The position numbers were made by a program, and so were the translations under genes. The notes beneath the pieces are model-generated. The model worked only from the letters and a program-made list of their open reading frames with translations. It was not told where the DNA came from and did not search any database. A DNA stretch of 64,000 bases from Molossus alvarezi (Eukaryota > Chordata > Mammalia > Chiroptera > Molossidae). Location of the stretch: positions 62,001-126,000 of the forward strand of contig JBAWUJ010000104.1 in NCBI GenBank assembly GCA_037176705.1, read 5' to 3'. Of this stretch, positions 25,481-39,200 are shown piece by piece (the first letter of the stretch is position 1; every line of letters begins with the position of its first letter).

Positions 25481-27440
25481 AGACAAAGAGACACAAGACT
25501 TGCTGGTGCAGTCTTGGATATCCTGAATTATGGGCAAAACTCTGTGAGAGCCAGGGGCCACATTCACTCAGTGGCATGTTTTTCCCTGGGAAGTTAAGTA
25601 CCTTTGCAGGGAAACTGTGAACAAACATGTTCTAGTCAAACAACTGTGGGAATGAATGAATATTTCCATTTGGGTTAAGTTAATGCACAGATCTTGAGTA
25701 ACATGAACACTTTAACGTTCATTCTCCTCGTTTTATAGGGAGATCCAGTCATATCATGGAAAGAACAACTAGGACAGAGCCCACTTATGTGTAGATCAAA
25801 AGTTATCCCTTTTTGTGTTCTGTGTTGTTCATGGTTTCCAAGATTGGATCGTATTGAAGCCCATTTTTGAAGGCGATACTTGGAAAAAGTTTGGTTTCTG
25901 CTGTAGCAGTTGGTTTTACTTGATTCTTACTCACAACAGTGAACCAACGTATGGCCAAGACTGAATCAATGGAAAGACTGATAACTACTGGTGTCACACA
26001 TGTGCATTCTTGACGCAGTGAAAGTGAACACATCTAAAGTGATGTAGTTGAAACATTGGTTGTCTCCATGCAAGGAGTAAATCCATGAATTGGAAGACAC
26101 TGACAACACCAAGGGTTTTTCACATTGAACATCTCTGTGAAGGAGAACAAGAGGAGTGTTCTAGAGAAAATGCACTTGTGCAGTGGACCTGGGTATCCAT
26201 TTCAATGACTTACACACTAACTATGCCCGGTGTGCAGGGCATACTTTACATTGGAGTGTTAAACAGTGTTGTAAGTAAATGCAGGTGTCTGCCTTCTTTC
26301 CTATGTGACCAGGAAAGTCAACCTGTACTAGTTGATGAGGCAGCCTTTCAACATACTACCTTTTAGCCCTGCATATGTGTTGTTTGCCTGGAAGTGTCTA
26401 TGAGTCATCTTGATATCCAACAAAGGCTGGGCTGCAGAAATCAAACACATTGGTTAGGGCAATGTTCAGGTCATGCAAATCTACACCCTATTCAGTTCTA
26501 CACACATTCTTTAAAGTTGTTACCGAATGAATCAGTGTCATTCTTGGATCCATCATACATTTCACGGTTTGTACCGATATCCTCAAAAAACATAAGGAGT
26601 AGATACCTGTTTTCTCCTGAGAATTCAAAGTAAACGCTTTCCATCATTGTGAAATGCTGGAATTGTACCTTGTTCATGAATGGAATCTCCTGAACCTATC
26701 TTTCTAATTCCCGGTGACGAATTCAGCCTATTTTTTGATAACTGACAAGTACTCAATCCCTGTATTCCAGCCATTAGAACCAAAAGGTGATCAATTTAAA
26801 AGAGGGAGTGTCAGTCTTTGAACAATGGACATGGATTCACTTGTTTCAAGACTATTTCCCCGAAGCACCTATGGGAATACCCTGGCATAGTCAAAAGTGT
26901 TCATGACTGGTGTTCTTTCTGTGCAGAACAATATAATAACGTTCAGTTCAAGAGCAGAATGGATCCCTTAATACGGTTGCAGTGTCCAATTGAGTGTTTA
27001 GTGGCTCTCTGTTCAAAGAACTGTGTTCCAATAGACAACCTTCTTCAAATAATGTCCAAATATTGAGAAAAAGATTCTAGGGCTATACCCGCTTCACACG
27101 AAATGGAACCACCACTGATGTACTGTTTTTCAGATTACGTGTTCTTAGTACAGTTGTGGAAAGTATTGATGTAAGGAAATGTGGCAACCTGACTTTTGAT
27201 AGGTCCTTAGACATACTTTTCACTCTACTTTGTTTGTAGGAGAGTGTATACAACCATACCTATTCGAAATGCACTGTGTTAGAACTCTTCACTTCAGTGG
27301 CACAAAAGTCACTTCCATGAAGCCTAGAGCGTGAGGACCCTCAAAGCATATATTGTTTTGGTTAAGTGTTTAAGAAATGTCCTTTTGTAAAGGTGTAATG
27401 ACACTTAAACTTCGCAGTGTAAGTTTTTTTCTCTTGTTCC
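25481..27440 (+). repeat. Satellite unit 14 (L2-R1, mixed tail)
   Basis: CCGATATCC (p1099 T to A) is shared only with unit 24. Also has ACACC at p628 and TAATG at p1920. Tail has the T2 base at p1752 then T1 bases. Box-like site at 27087-27103. Confidence 0.97.
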
Positions 27441-29400
27441 AGACAAAGAGACACAAGACTTGCTGGTGCAGTCTTGGATATCCTGAATTATGGGCAAAAC
27501 TCTGTGAGAGCCAGGGGCCACATTCACTCAGTGGCATGTTTTTCCCTGGGAAGTTAAGTACCTTTGCAGGGAAACTGTGAACAATCATGTTCTAGTCAAA
27601 CAACTGTGGGAATGAATGAATATTTCCATTTGGGTTAAGTTAATGCACAGATCTTGAGTAACATGAACACTTTAACGTTCTTTCTCCTCGTTTTATAGGG
27701 AGATCCAGTCATATCATGGAAGAACAACTAGGACAGAGCACACTTATGTGTAGAATCAAAAGTTATCCCTTTTTGTGTTCTGTGTTGTTCATGGTTTCAA
27801 AGATTGGATCGTATAGAAACCCGTTTTTGAAGGCGATACTTGGAAAAAGTTTGGTTTCTGCTGTAGCAGTTGGTTTTACATGATTCTTACTCAGAACAGT
27901 GAACCAACGTATGGCCAAGACTGAATCAATGGAAAGACTGATAACTACTGGAGTCACACATGTGCATTCTTGACGCAGTGAAAGTGAACACATCTAAAGT
28001 GATGTAGTTGAAACATTGGTTGTCTCCATGCAAGGAGTAAATCCATGAATTGGAAGACACTGACAACACCAAGGGTTTTTCACATTGAACATCTCTGTGA
28101 AGGAGAACAAGAGGAGTGTTCTAGAGAAAATGCACTTGTGCAGTGGACCTGGGTATCCATTTCAATGACTTACACACTAACTATGCCCGGTGTGCAGGGC
28201 ATACTTTACATTGGAGTGTTAAACAGTGTTGTAAGTAAATGCAGGTGTCTGCCTTCTTTCCTATGTGACCAGGAAAGTCAACCTGTACTAGTTGATGAGG
28301 CAGCCTTTCAACATACTACCTTTTAGCCCTGCATATGTGTTGTTTGCCTGGAAGTGTCTATGAGTCATCTTGATATCCAACAAAGGCTGGGCTGCAGAAA
28401 TCAAACACATTGGTTATGGCAAAGTTCAGGTCATGCAAATCTACACCCTATTCAGTTCTACACACATTCTTTAAAGTTGTTACCGAATGAATCAGTGTCA
28501 TTCTTGGATCCATCATACATTTCACGGTTTGTACCGATTTCCTTAAAAAACATAAGGAGTAGATACCTGTTTTCTCCTGAGAATTCAAAGTAAACGCTTT
28601 CCATCATTGTGAAATGCTGGAATTGTACCTTGATCATGAATGGAATCTCCTGAACCTATCTTTCTAATTCCCTGTGACGAATTCATCTTATTTCTTGATA
28701 ACTGACAAGTACTCAATCCCTTTATTCCAGCCATTAGAACCAAAAGGTGATCAATTTAAAAGAGGGAGTGTCAGTCTTTGAACAATGGACATGGATTCAC
28801 TTGTTTCAAGACTATTTCCCCGAAGCACCTATGGGAAAACCCTGGCATAGTCAAAAGTGTTCATGTCTGGTGTTCTTTCTGTGCAGAACAATATAATAAC
28901 GTTCAGTTCAAGAGCAGAATGGATCCCTTAATACGGTTGCAGTGTCCAATTGAGTGTTTAGTGGCTCTCTGTTCAAAGAACTGTGTTCCAATAGACAACC
29001 TTCTTCAAATAATGTCCAAATATTGAGAAAAAGATTCTAGGGCTATACCCGCTTCACACGAAATGGAACCACCACTGATGTACTGTTTTTCAGATTACGT
29101 GTTCTTAGTACAGTTGTGGAAAGTATTGATGTAAGGAAATGTGGCAACCTGACTTTTGATAGGTCCTTAGACATACTTTTCACTCTACTTTGTTTGTAGG
29201 AGAGTGTATACAACCATACCTATTCCAAATGAACTGGGTTAGAACTCTTCACTTCAGTGGCACAAAAGTCACTTCCATGAAGCCTAGAGCGTGAGGACCC
29301 TCAAAGCATATATTGTTTTGGTTAAGTGTTTAAGAAATGTCCTTTTGTAAAGGTGTAATCACACTTAAACTTCGCAGTGTAAGTTTTTTTCTCTTGTTCC
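27441..29400 (+). repeat. Satellite unit 15 (L1-R2-T2)
   Basis: L1 with ACAATCATG, GGAG and ACACC; R2 GGTTATGGC form. I see no difference from unit 25 at the sites compared. Box-like site at 29047-29063. Confidence 0.97.
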
Positions 29401-31360
29401 AGACAAAGAGACACAAGACTTGCTGGTGCAGTCTTGGATATCCTGAATTATGGGCAAAACTCTGTGAGAGCCAGGGGCCACATTCACTCAGTGGCATGTT
29501 TTTCCCTGGGAAGTTAAGTACCTTTGCAGGGAAACTGTGAACAAACATGTTCTAGTCAAACAACTGTGGGAATGAATGAATATTTCCATTTGGGTTAAGT
29601 TAATGCACAGATCTTGAGTAACATGAACACTTTAACGTTCTTTCTCCTCGTTTTATAGGGAGATCCAGTCATATCATGGAAGAACAACTAGGACAGAGCA
29701 CACTTATGTGTAGAATCAAAAGTTATCCCTTTTTGTGTTCTGTGTTGTTCATGGTTTCAAAGATTGGATCGTATAGAAACCCGTTTTTGAAGGCGATACT
29801 TGGAAAAAGTTTGGTTTCTGCTGTAGCAGTTGGTTTTACATGATTCTTACTCAGAACAGTGAACCAACGTATGGCCAAGACTGAATCAATGGAAAGACTG
29901 ATAACTACTGGAGTCACACATGTGCATTCTTGACGCAGTGAAAGTGAACACATCTAAAGTGATGTAGTTGAAACATTGGTTGTCTCCATGCAAGGAGTAA
30001 ATCCATGAATTGGAAGACACTGACAACCCCAAGGGTTTTTCACATTGAACATCTCTGTGAAGGAGAACAAGAGGAGTGTTCTAGAGAAAATGCACTTGTG
30101 CAGTGGACCTGGGTATCCATTTCAATGACTTACACACTAACTATGCCCGGTGTGCAGGGCATACTTTACATTGGAGTGTTAAACAGTGTTGTAAGTAAAT
30201 GCAGGTGTCTGCCTTCTTTCCTATGTGACCAGGAAAGTCAACCTGTACTAGTTGATGAGGCAGCCTTTCAACATACTACCTTTTAGCCCTGCATATGTGT
30301 TGTTTGCCTGGAAGTGTCTATGAGTCATCTTGATATCCAACAAAGGCTGGGCTGCAGAAATCAAACACATTGGTTATGGCAAAGTTCAGGTCATGCAAAT
30401 CTACACCCTATTCAGTTCTACACACATTCTTTAAAGTTGTTACCGAATGAATCAGTGTCATTCTTGGATCCATCATACATTTCACGGTTTGTACCGATTT
30501 CCTTAAAAAACATAAGGAGTAGATACCTGTTTTCTCCTGAGAATTCAAAGTAAACGCTTTCCATCATTGTGAAATGCTGGAATTGTACCTTGATCATGAA
30601 TGGAATCTCCTGAACCTATCTTTCTAATTCCCTGTGACGAATTCATCTTATTTCTTGATAACTGACAAGTACTCAATCCCTTTATTCCAGCCATTAGAAC
30701 CAAAAGGTGATCAATTTAAAAGAGGGAGTGTCAGTCTTTGAACAATGGACATGGATTCACTTGTTTCAAGACTATTTCCCCGAAGCACCTATGGGAAAAC
30801 CCTGGCATAGTCAAAAGTGTTCATGTCTGGTGTTCTTTCTGTGCAGAACAATATAATAACGTTCAGTTCAAGAGCAGAATGGATCCCTTAATACGGTTGC
30901 AGTGTCCAATTGAGTGTTTAGTGGCTCTCTGTTCAAAGAACTGTGTTCCAATAGACAACCTTCTTCAAATAATGTCCAAATATTGAGAAAAAGATTCTAG
31001 GGCTATACCCGCTTCACACGAAATGGAACCACCACTGATGTACTGTTTTTCAGATTACGTGTTCTTAGTACAGTTGTGGAAAGTATTGATGTAAGGAAAT
31101 GTGGCAACCTGACTTTTGATAGGTCCTTAGACATACTTTTCACTCTACTTTCTTTGTAGGAGAGTGTATACAACCATACCTATTCCAAATGAACTGGGTT
31201 AGAACTCTTCACTTCAGTGGCACAAAAGTCACTTCCATGAAGCCTAGAGCGTGAGGACCCTCAAAGCATATATTGTTTTGGTTAAGTGTTTAAGAAATGT
31301 CCTTTTGTAAAGGTGTAATCACACTTAAACTTCGCAGTGTAAGTTTTTTTCTCTTGTTCC
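29401..31360 (+). repeat. Satellite unit 16 (L1-R2, mixed tail)
   Basis: Left edge has ACAAACATG with T at p241, an edge combination also seen in unit 26. The tail has TCTTTGTAG (T1 allele) inside an otherwise T2 tail, a one-site patch. Box-like site at 31007-31023. Confidence 0.97.
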
Positions 31361-33320
31361 AGACAAAGAGACACAAGACTTGCTGGTGCAGTCTTGGATA
31401 TCCTGAATTATGGGCAAAACTCTGTGAGAGCCAGGGGCCACATTCACTCAGTGGCATGTTTTTCCCTGGGAAGTTAAGTACCTTTGCAGGGAAACTGTGA
31501 ACAAACATGTTCTAGTCAAACAACTGTGGGAATGAATGAATATTTCCATTTGGGTTAAGTTAATGCACAGATCTTGAGTAACATGAACACTTTAACGTTC
31601 ATTCTCCTCGTTTTATAGGGAGATCCAGTCATATCATGGAAAGAACAACTAGGACAGAGCCCACTTATGTGTAGATCAAAAGTTATCCCTTTTTGTGTTC
31701 TGTGTTGTTCATGGTTTCCAAGATTGGATCGTATTGAAGCCCATTTTTGAAGGCGATACTTGGAAAAAGTTTGGTTTCTGCTGTAGCAGTTGGTTTTACT
31801 TGATTCTTACTCAGAACAGTGAACCAACGTATGGCCAAGACTGAATCAATGGAAAGACTGATAACTACTGGTGTCACACATGTGCATTCTTGACGCAGTG
31901 AAAGTGAACACATCTAAAGTGATGTAGTTGAAACATTGGTTGTCTCCATGCAAGGAGTAAATCCATGAATTGGAAGACACTGACAACACCAAGGGTTTTT
32001 CACATTGAACATCTCTGTGAAGGAGAACAAGAGCAGTGTTCTAGAGAAAATGCACTTGTGCAGTGGACCTGGGTATCCATTTCAATGAGTTACACACTAA
32101 CTATGCCCGGTGTGCAGGGCATACTTTACATTGGAGTGTTAAACAGTGTTGTAAGTAAATGCAGGTGTCTGCCTTCTTTCCTATGTGACCAGGAAAGTCA
32201 ACCTGTACTAGTTGATGAGGCAGCCTTTCAACATACTACCTTTTAGCCCTGCATATGTGTTGTTTGCCTGGAAGTGTCTATGAGTCATCTTGATATCCAA
32301 CAAAGGCTGGGCTGCAGAAATCAAACACATTGGTTAGGGCAATGTTCAGGTCATGCAAATCTACACCCTATTCAGTTCTACACACATTCTTTAAAGTTGT
32401 TACCGAATGAATCAGTGTCATTCTTGGATCCATCATACATTTCACGGTTTGTACCGATTTCCTCAAAAAACATAAGGAGTAGATACCTGTTTTCTCCTGA
32501 GAATTCAAAGTAAACGCTTTCCATCAGTGTGAAATGCTGGAATTGTACCTTGTTCATGAATGGAATCTCCTGAACCTATCTTTCTAATTCCCGGTGACGA
32601 ATTCAGCCTATTTTTTGATAACTGACAAGTACTCAATCCCTGTATTCCAGCCATTAGAACCAAAAGGTGATCAATTTAAAAGAGGGAGTGTCAGTCTTTG
32701 AACAATGGACATGGATTCACTTGTTTCAAGACTATTTCCCCGAAGCACCTATGGGAATACCCTGGCATAGTCAAAAGTGTTCATGACTGGTGTTCTTTCT
32801 GTGCAGAACAATATAATAACGTTCAGTTCAAGAGCAGAATGGATCCCTTAATACGGTTGCAGTGTCCAATTGAGTGTTTAGTGGCTCTCTGTTCAAAGAA
32901 CTGTGTTCCAATAGACAACCTTCTTCAAATAATGTCCAAATATTGAGAAAAAGATTCTAGGGCTATACCCGCTTCACACGAAATGGAACCACCACTGATG
33001 TACTGTTTTTCAGATTACGTGTTCTTAGTACAGTTGTGGAAAGTATTGATGTAAGGAAATGTGGCAACCTGACTTTTGATAGGTCCTTAGACATACTTTT
33101 CACTCTACTTTCTTTGTAGGAGAGTGTATACAACCATACCTATTCGAAATGCACTGTGTTAGAACTCTTCACTTCAGTGGCACAAAAGTCACTTCCATGA
33201 AGCCTAGAGCGTGAGGACCCTCAAAGCATATATTGTTTTGGTTAAGTGTTTAAGAAATGTCCTTTTGTAAAGGTGTAATGACACTTAAACTTCGCAGTGT
33301 AAGTTTTTTTCTCTTGTTCC
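31361..33320 (+). repeat. Satellite unit 17 (L2-R1-T1)
   Basis: L2 except for TCAGAAC at p454, the L1 allele. Private GAGCAGTG, and ATGAGT near p727 shared only with the next unit. p1167 is G and p1920 is G. Box-like site at 32967-32983. Confidence 0.97.
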
Positions 33321-35280
33321 AGACAAAGAGACACAAGACTTGCTGGTGCAGTCTTGGATATCCTGAATTATGGGCAAAACTCTGTGAGAGCCAGGGGCCA
33401 CATTCACTCAGTGGCATGTTTTTCCCTGGGAAGTTGAGTACCTTTGCAGGGAAACTGTGAACAATCATGTTCTAGTCAAACAACTGTGGGAATGAATGAA
33501 TATTTCCATTTGGGTTAAGTTAATGCACAGATCTTGAGTAACATGAACACTTTAACGTTCTTTCTCCTCGTTTTATAGGGAGATCCAGTCATATCATGGA
33601 AGAACAACTAGGACAGAGCACACTTATGTGTAGAATCAAAAGTTATCCCTTTTTGTGTTCTGTGTTGTTCATGGTTTCAAAGATTGGATCGTATAGAAAC
33701 CCGTTTTTGAAGGCGATACTTGGAAAAAGTTTGGTTTCTGCTGTAGCAGTTGGTTTTACATGATTCTTACTCAGAACAGTGAACCAACGTATGGCCAAGA
33801 CTGAATCAATGGAAAGACTGATAACTACTGGTGTCACACATGTGCATTCTTGACGCAGTGAAAGTGAACACATCTAAAGTGATGTAGTTGAAACATTGGT
33901 TGTCTCCATGCAAGGAGTAAATCCATGAATTGGAAGACACTGACAACCCCAAGGGTTTTTCACATTGAACATCTATGTGAAGGAGAACAAGAGGAGTGTT
34001 CTAGAGAAAATGCACTTGTGCAGTGGACCTGGGTATCCATTTCAATGAGTTACACACTAACTATGCCCGGTGTGCAGGGCATACTTTACATTGGAGTGTT
34101 AAACAGTGTTGTAAGTAAATGCAGGTGTCTGCCTTCTTTCCTATGTGACCAGGAAAGTCAACCTGTACTAGTTGATGAGGCAGCCTTTCAACATACTACC
34201 TTTTAGCCCTGCATATGTGTTGTTTGCCTGGAAGTGTCTATGAGTCATCTTGATATCCAACAAAGGCTGGGCTGCAGAAATCAAACACATTGGTTAGGGC
34301 AATGTTCAGGTCATGCAAATCTACACCCTATTCAGTTCTACACACATTCTTTAAAGTTGTTACCGAATGAATCAGTGTCATTCTTGGATCCATCATACAT
34401 TTCACGGTTTGTACCGATTTCCTCAAAAAACATAAGGAGTAGATACCTGTTTTCTCCTGAGAATTCAAAGTAAACGCTTTCCATCAGTGTGAAATGCTGG
34501 AATTGTACCTTGTTCATGAATGGAATCTCCTGAACCTATCTTTCTAATTCCCGGTGACGAATTCAGCCTATTTTTTGATAACTGACAAGTACTCAATCCC
34601 TGTATTCCAGCCATTAGAACCAAAAGGTGATCAATTTAAAAGAGGGAGTGTCAGTCTTTGAACAATGGACATGGATTCACTTGTTTCAAGACTATTTCCC
34701 CGAAGCACCTATGGGAATACCCTGGCATAGTCAAAAGTGTTCATGACTGGTGTTCTTTCTGTGCAGAACAATATAATAACGTTCAGTTCAAGAGCAGAAT
34801 GGATCCCTTAATACGGTTGCAGTGTCCAATTGAGTGTTTAGTGGCTCTCTGTTCAAAGAACTGTGTTCCAATAGACAACCTTCTTCAAATAATGTCCAAA
34901 TATTGAGAAAAAGATTCTAGGGCTATACCCGCTTCACACGAAATGGAACCACCACTGATGTACTGTTTTTCAGATTACGTGTTCTTAGTACAGTTGTGGA
35001 AAGTATTGATGTAAGGAAATGTGGCAACCTGACTTTTGATAGGTCCTTAGACATACTTTTCACTCTACTTTCTTTGTAGGAGAGTGTATACAACCATACC
35101 TATTCGAAATGCACTGTGTTAGAACTCTTCACTTCAGTGGCACAAAAGTCACTTCCATGAAGCCTAGAGCGTGAGGACCCTCAAAGCATATATTGTTTTG
35201 GTTAAGTGTTTAAGAAATGTCCTTTTGTAAAGGTGTAATCACACTTAAACTTCGCAGTGTAAGTTTTTTTCTCTTGTTCC
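33321..35280 (+). repeat. Satellite unit 18 (L1-R1-T1)
   Basis: AAGTTGAG at p116 is shared only with unit 29. ATGAGT is shared with unit 17. Private CATCTATG. p1167 is G. Box-like site at 34927-34943. Confidence 0.97.
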
Positions 35281-37240
35281 AGACAAAGAGACACAAGACT
35301 TGCTGGTGCAGTCTTGGATATCCTGAATTATGGGCAAAACTCTGTGAGAGCCAGGGGCCACATTCACTCAGTGGCATGTTTTTCCCTGGGAAGTTAAGTA
35401 CCTTTGCAGGGAAACTGTGAACAATCATGTTCTAGTCAAACAACTGTGGGAATGAATGAATATTTCCATTTGGGTTAAGTTAATGCACAGATCTTGAGTA
35501 ACATGAACACTTTAACGTTCTTTCTCCTCGTTTTATAGGGAGATCCAGTCATATCATGGAAGAACAACTAGGACAGAGCACACTTATGTGTAGAATCAAA
35601 AGTTATCCCTTTTTGTGTTCTGTGTTGTTCATGGTTTCAAAGATTGGATCGTATAGAAACCCGTTTTTGAAGGCGATACTTGGAAAAAGTTTGGTTTCTG
35701 CTGTAGCAGTTGGTTTTACATGATTCTTACTCAGAACAGTGAACCAACGTATGGCCAAGACTGAATCAATGGAAAGACTGATAACTACTGGTGTCACACA
35801 TGTGCATTCTTGACGCAGTGAAAGTGAACACATCTAAAGTGATGTAGTTGAAACATTGGTTGTCTCCATGCAAGGAGTAAATCCATGAATTGGAAGACAC
35901 TGACAACCCCAAGGGTTTTTCACATTGAACATCTCTGTGAAGGAGAACAAGAGGAGTGTTCTAGAGAAAATGCACTTGTGCAGTGGACCTGGGTATCCAT
36001 TTCAATGACTTACACACTAACTATGCCCGGTGTGCAGGGCATACTTTACATTGGAGTGTTAAACAGTGTTGTAAGTAAATGCAGGTGTCTGCCTTCTTTC
36101 CTATGTGACCAGGAAAGTCAACCTGTACTAGTTGATGAGGCAGCCTTTCAACATACTACCTTTTAGCCCTGCATATGTGTTGTTTGCCTGGAAGTGTCTA
36201 TGAGTCATCTTGATATCCAACAAAGGCTGGGCTGCAGAAATCAAACACATTGGTTATGGCAAAGTTCAGGTCATGCAAATCTACACCCTATTCAGTTCTA
36301 CACACATTCTTTAAAGTTGTTACCGAATGAATCAGTGTCATTCTTGGATCCATCATACATTTCACGGTTTGTACCGATTTCCTTAAAAAACATAAGGAGT
36401 AGATACCTGTTTTCTCCTGAGAATTCAAAGTAAACGCTTTCCATCATTGTGAAATGCTGGAATTGTACCTTGATCATGAATGGAATCTCCTGAACCTATC
36501 TTTCTAATTCCCTGTGACGAATTCATCTTATTTCTTGATAACTGACAAGTACTCAATCCCTTTATTCCAGCCATTAGAACCAAAAGGTGATCAATTTAAA
36601 AGAGGGAGTGTCAGTCTTTGAACAATGGACATGGATTCACTTGTTTCAAGACTATTTCCCCGAAGCACCTATGGGAATACCCTGGCATAGTCAAAAGTGT
36701 TCATGTCTGGTGTTCTTTCTGTGCAGAACAATATAATAACGTTCAGTTCAAGAGCAGAATGGATCCCTTAATACGGTTGCAGTGTCCAATTGAGTGTTTA
36801 GTGGCTCTCTGTTCAAAGAACTGTGTTCCAATAGACAACCTTCTTCAAATAATGTCCAAATATTGAGAAAAAGATTCTAGGGCTATACCCGCTTCACACG
36901 AAATGGAACCACCACTGATGTACTGTTTTTCAGATTACGTGTTCTTAGTACAGTTGTGGAAAGTATTGATGTAAGGAAATGTGGCAACCTGACTTTTGAT
37001 AGGTCCTTAGACATACTTTTCACTCTACTTTGTTTGTAGGAGAGTGTATACAACCATACCTATTCCAAATGAACTGGGTTAGAACTCTTCACTTCAGTGG
37101 CACAAAAGTCACTTCCATGAAGCCTAGAGCGTGAGGACCCTCAAAGCATATATTGTTTTGGTTAAGTGTTTAAGAAATGTCCTTTTGTAAAGGTGTAATC
37201 ACACTTAAACTTCGCAGTGTAAGTTTTTTTCTCTTGTTCC
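35281..37240 (+). repeat. Satellite unit 19 (L1-R2/R1-T2)
   Basis: R2 alleles run through TTTATTCC at p1282, but p1398 has the R1 allele (GGGAATAC), then the tail is T2. GGTG at p509-512 is unusual for an R2 unit. Box-like site at 36887-36903. Confidence 0.97.
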
Positions 37241-39200
37241 AGACAAAGAGACACAAGACTTGCTGGTGCAGTCTTGGATATCCTGAATTATGGGCAAAAC
37301 TCTGTGAGAGCCAGGGGCCACATTCACTCAGTGGCATGTTTTTCCCTGGGAAGTTAAGTACCTTTGCAGGGAAACTGTGAACAAACATGTTCTAGTCAAA
37401 CAACTGTGGGAATGAATGAATATTTCCATTTGGGTTAAGTTAATGCACAGATCTTGAGTAACATGAACACTTTAACGTTCATTCTCCTCGTTTTATAGGG
37501 AGATCCAGTCATATCATGGAAAGAACAACTAGGACAGAGCCCACTTATGTGTAGATCAAAAGTTATCCCTTTTTGTGTTCTGTGTTGTTCATGGTTTCCA
37601 AGATTGGATCGTATTGAAGCCCATTTTTGAAGGCGATACTTGGAAAAAGTTTGGTTTCTGCTGTAGCAGTTGGTTTTACTTGATTCTTACTCACAACAGT
37701 GAACCAACGTATGGCCAAGACTGAATCAATGGAAAGACTGATAACTACTGGTGTCACACATGTGCATTCTTGACGCAGTGAAAGTGAACACATCTAAAGT
37801 GATGTAGTTGAAACATTGGTTGTCTCCATGCAAGGAGTAAATCCATGAATTGGAAGACACTGACAACCCCAAGGGTTTTTCACATTGAACATCTCTGTGA
37901 AGGAGAACAAGAGGAGTGTTCTAGAGAAAATGCACTTGTGCAGTGGACCTGGGTATCCATTTCAATGACTTACACACTAACTATGCCCGGTGTGCAGGGC
38001 ATACTTTACATTGGAGTGTTAAACAGTGTTGTAAGTAAATGCAGGTGTCTGCCTTCTTTCCTATGTGACCAGGAAAGTCAACCTGTACTAGTTGATGAGG
38101 CAGCCTTTCAACATACTACCTTTTAGCCCTGCATATGTGTTGTTTGCCTGGAAGTGTCTATGAGTCATCTTGATATCCAACAAAGGCTGGGCTGCAGAAA
38201 TCAAACACATTGGTTAGGGCAATGTTCAGGTCATGCAAATCTACACCCTATTCAGTTCTACACACATTCTTTAAAGTTGTTACCGAATGAATCAGTGTCA
38301 TTCTTGGATCCATCATACATTTCACGGTTTGTACCGATTTCCTCAAAAAACATAAGGAGTAGATACCTGTTTTCTCCTGAGAATTCAAAGTAAACGCTTT
38401 CCATCAGTGTGAAATGCTGGAATTGTACCTTGTTCATGAATGGAATCTCCTGAACCTATCTTTCTAATTCCCGGTGACGAATTCAGCCTATTTTTTGATA
38501 ACTGACAAGTACTCAATCCCTGTATTCCAGCCATTAGAACCAAAAGGTGATCAATTTAAAAGAGGGAGTGTCAGTCTTTGAACAATGGACATGGATTCAC
38601 TTGTTTCAAGACTATTTCCCCGAAGCACCTATGGGAATACCCTGGCATAGTCAAAAGTGTTCATGACTGGTGTTCTTTCTGTGCAGAACAATATAATAAC
38701 GTTCAGTTCAAGAGCAGAATGGATCCCTTAATACGGTTGCAGTGTCCAATTGAGTGTTTAGTGGCTCTCTGTTCAAAGAACTGTGTTCCAATAGACAACC
38801 TTCTTCAAATAATGTCCAAATATTGAGAAAAAGATTCTAGGGCTATACCCGCTTCACACGAAATGGAACCACCACTGATGTACTGTTTTTCAGATTACGT
38901 GTTCTTAGTACAGTTGTGGAAAGTATTGATGTAAGGAAATGTGGCAACCTGACTTTTGATAGGTCCTTAGACATACTTTTCACTCTACTTTCTTTGTAGG
39001 AGAGTGTATACAACCATACCTATTCGAAATGCACTGTGTTAGAACTCTTCACTTCAGTGGCACAAAAGTCACTTCCATGAAGCCTAGAGCGTGAGGACCC
39101 TCAAAGCATATATTGTTTTGGTTAAGTGTTTAAGAAATGTCCTTTTGTAAAGGTGTAATCACACTTAAACTTCGCAGTGTAAGTTTTTTTCTCTTGTTCC
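37241..39200 (+). repeat. Satellite unit 20 (L2-R1-T1)
   Basis: Same alleles as units 4 and 8 except that the right end has GTAAGT. Box-like site at 38847-38863. Confidence 0.97.
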
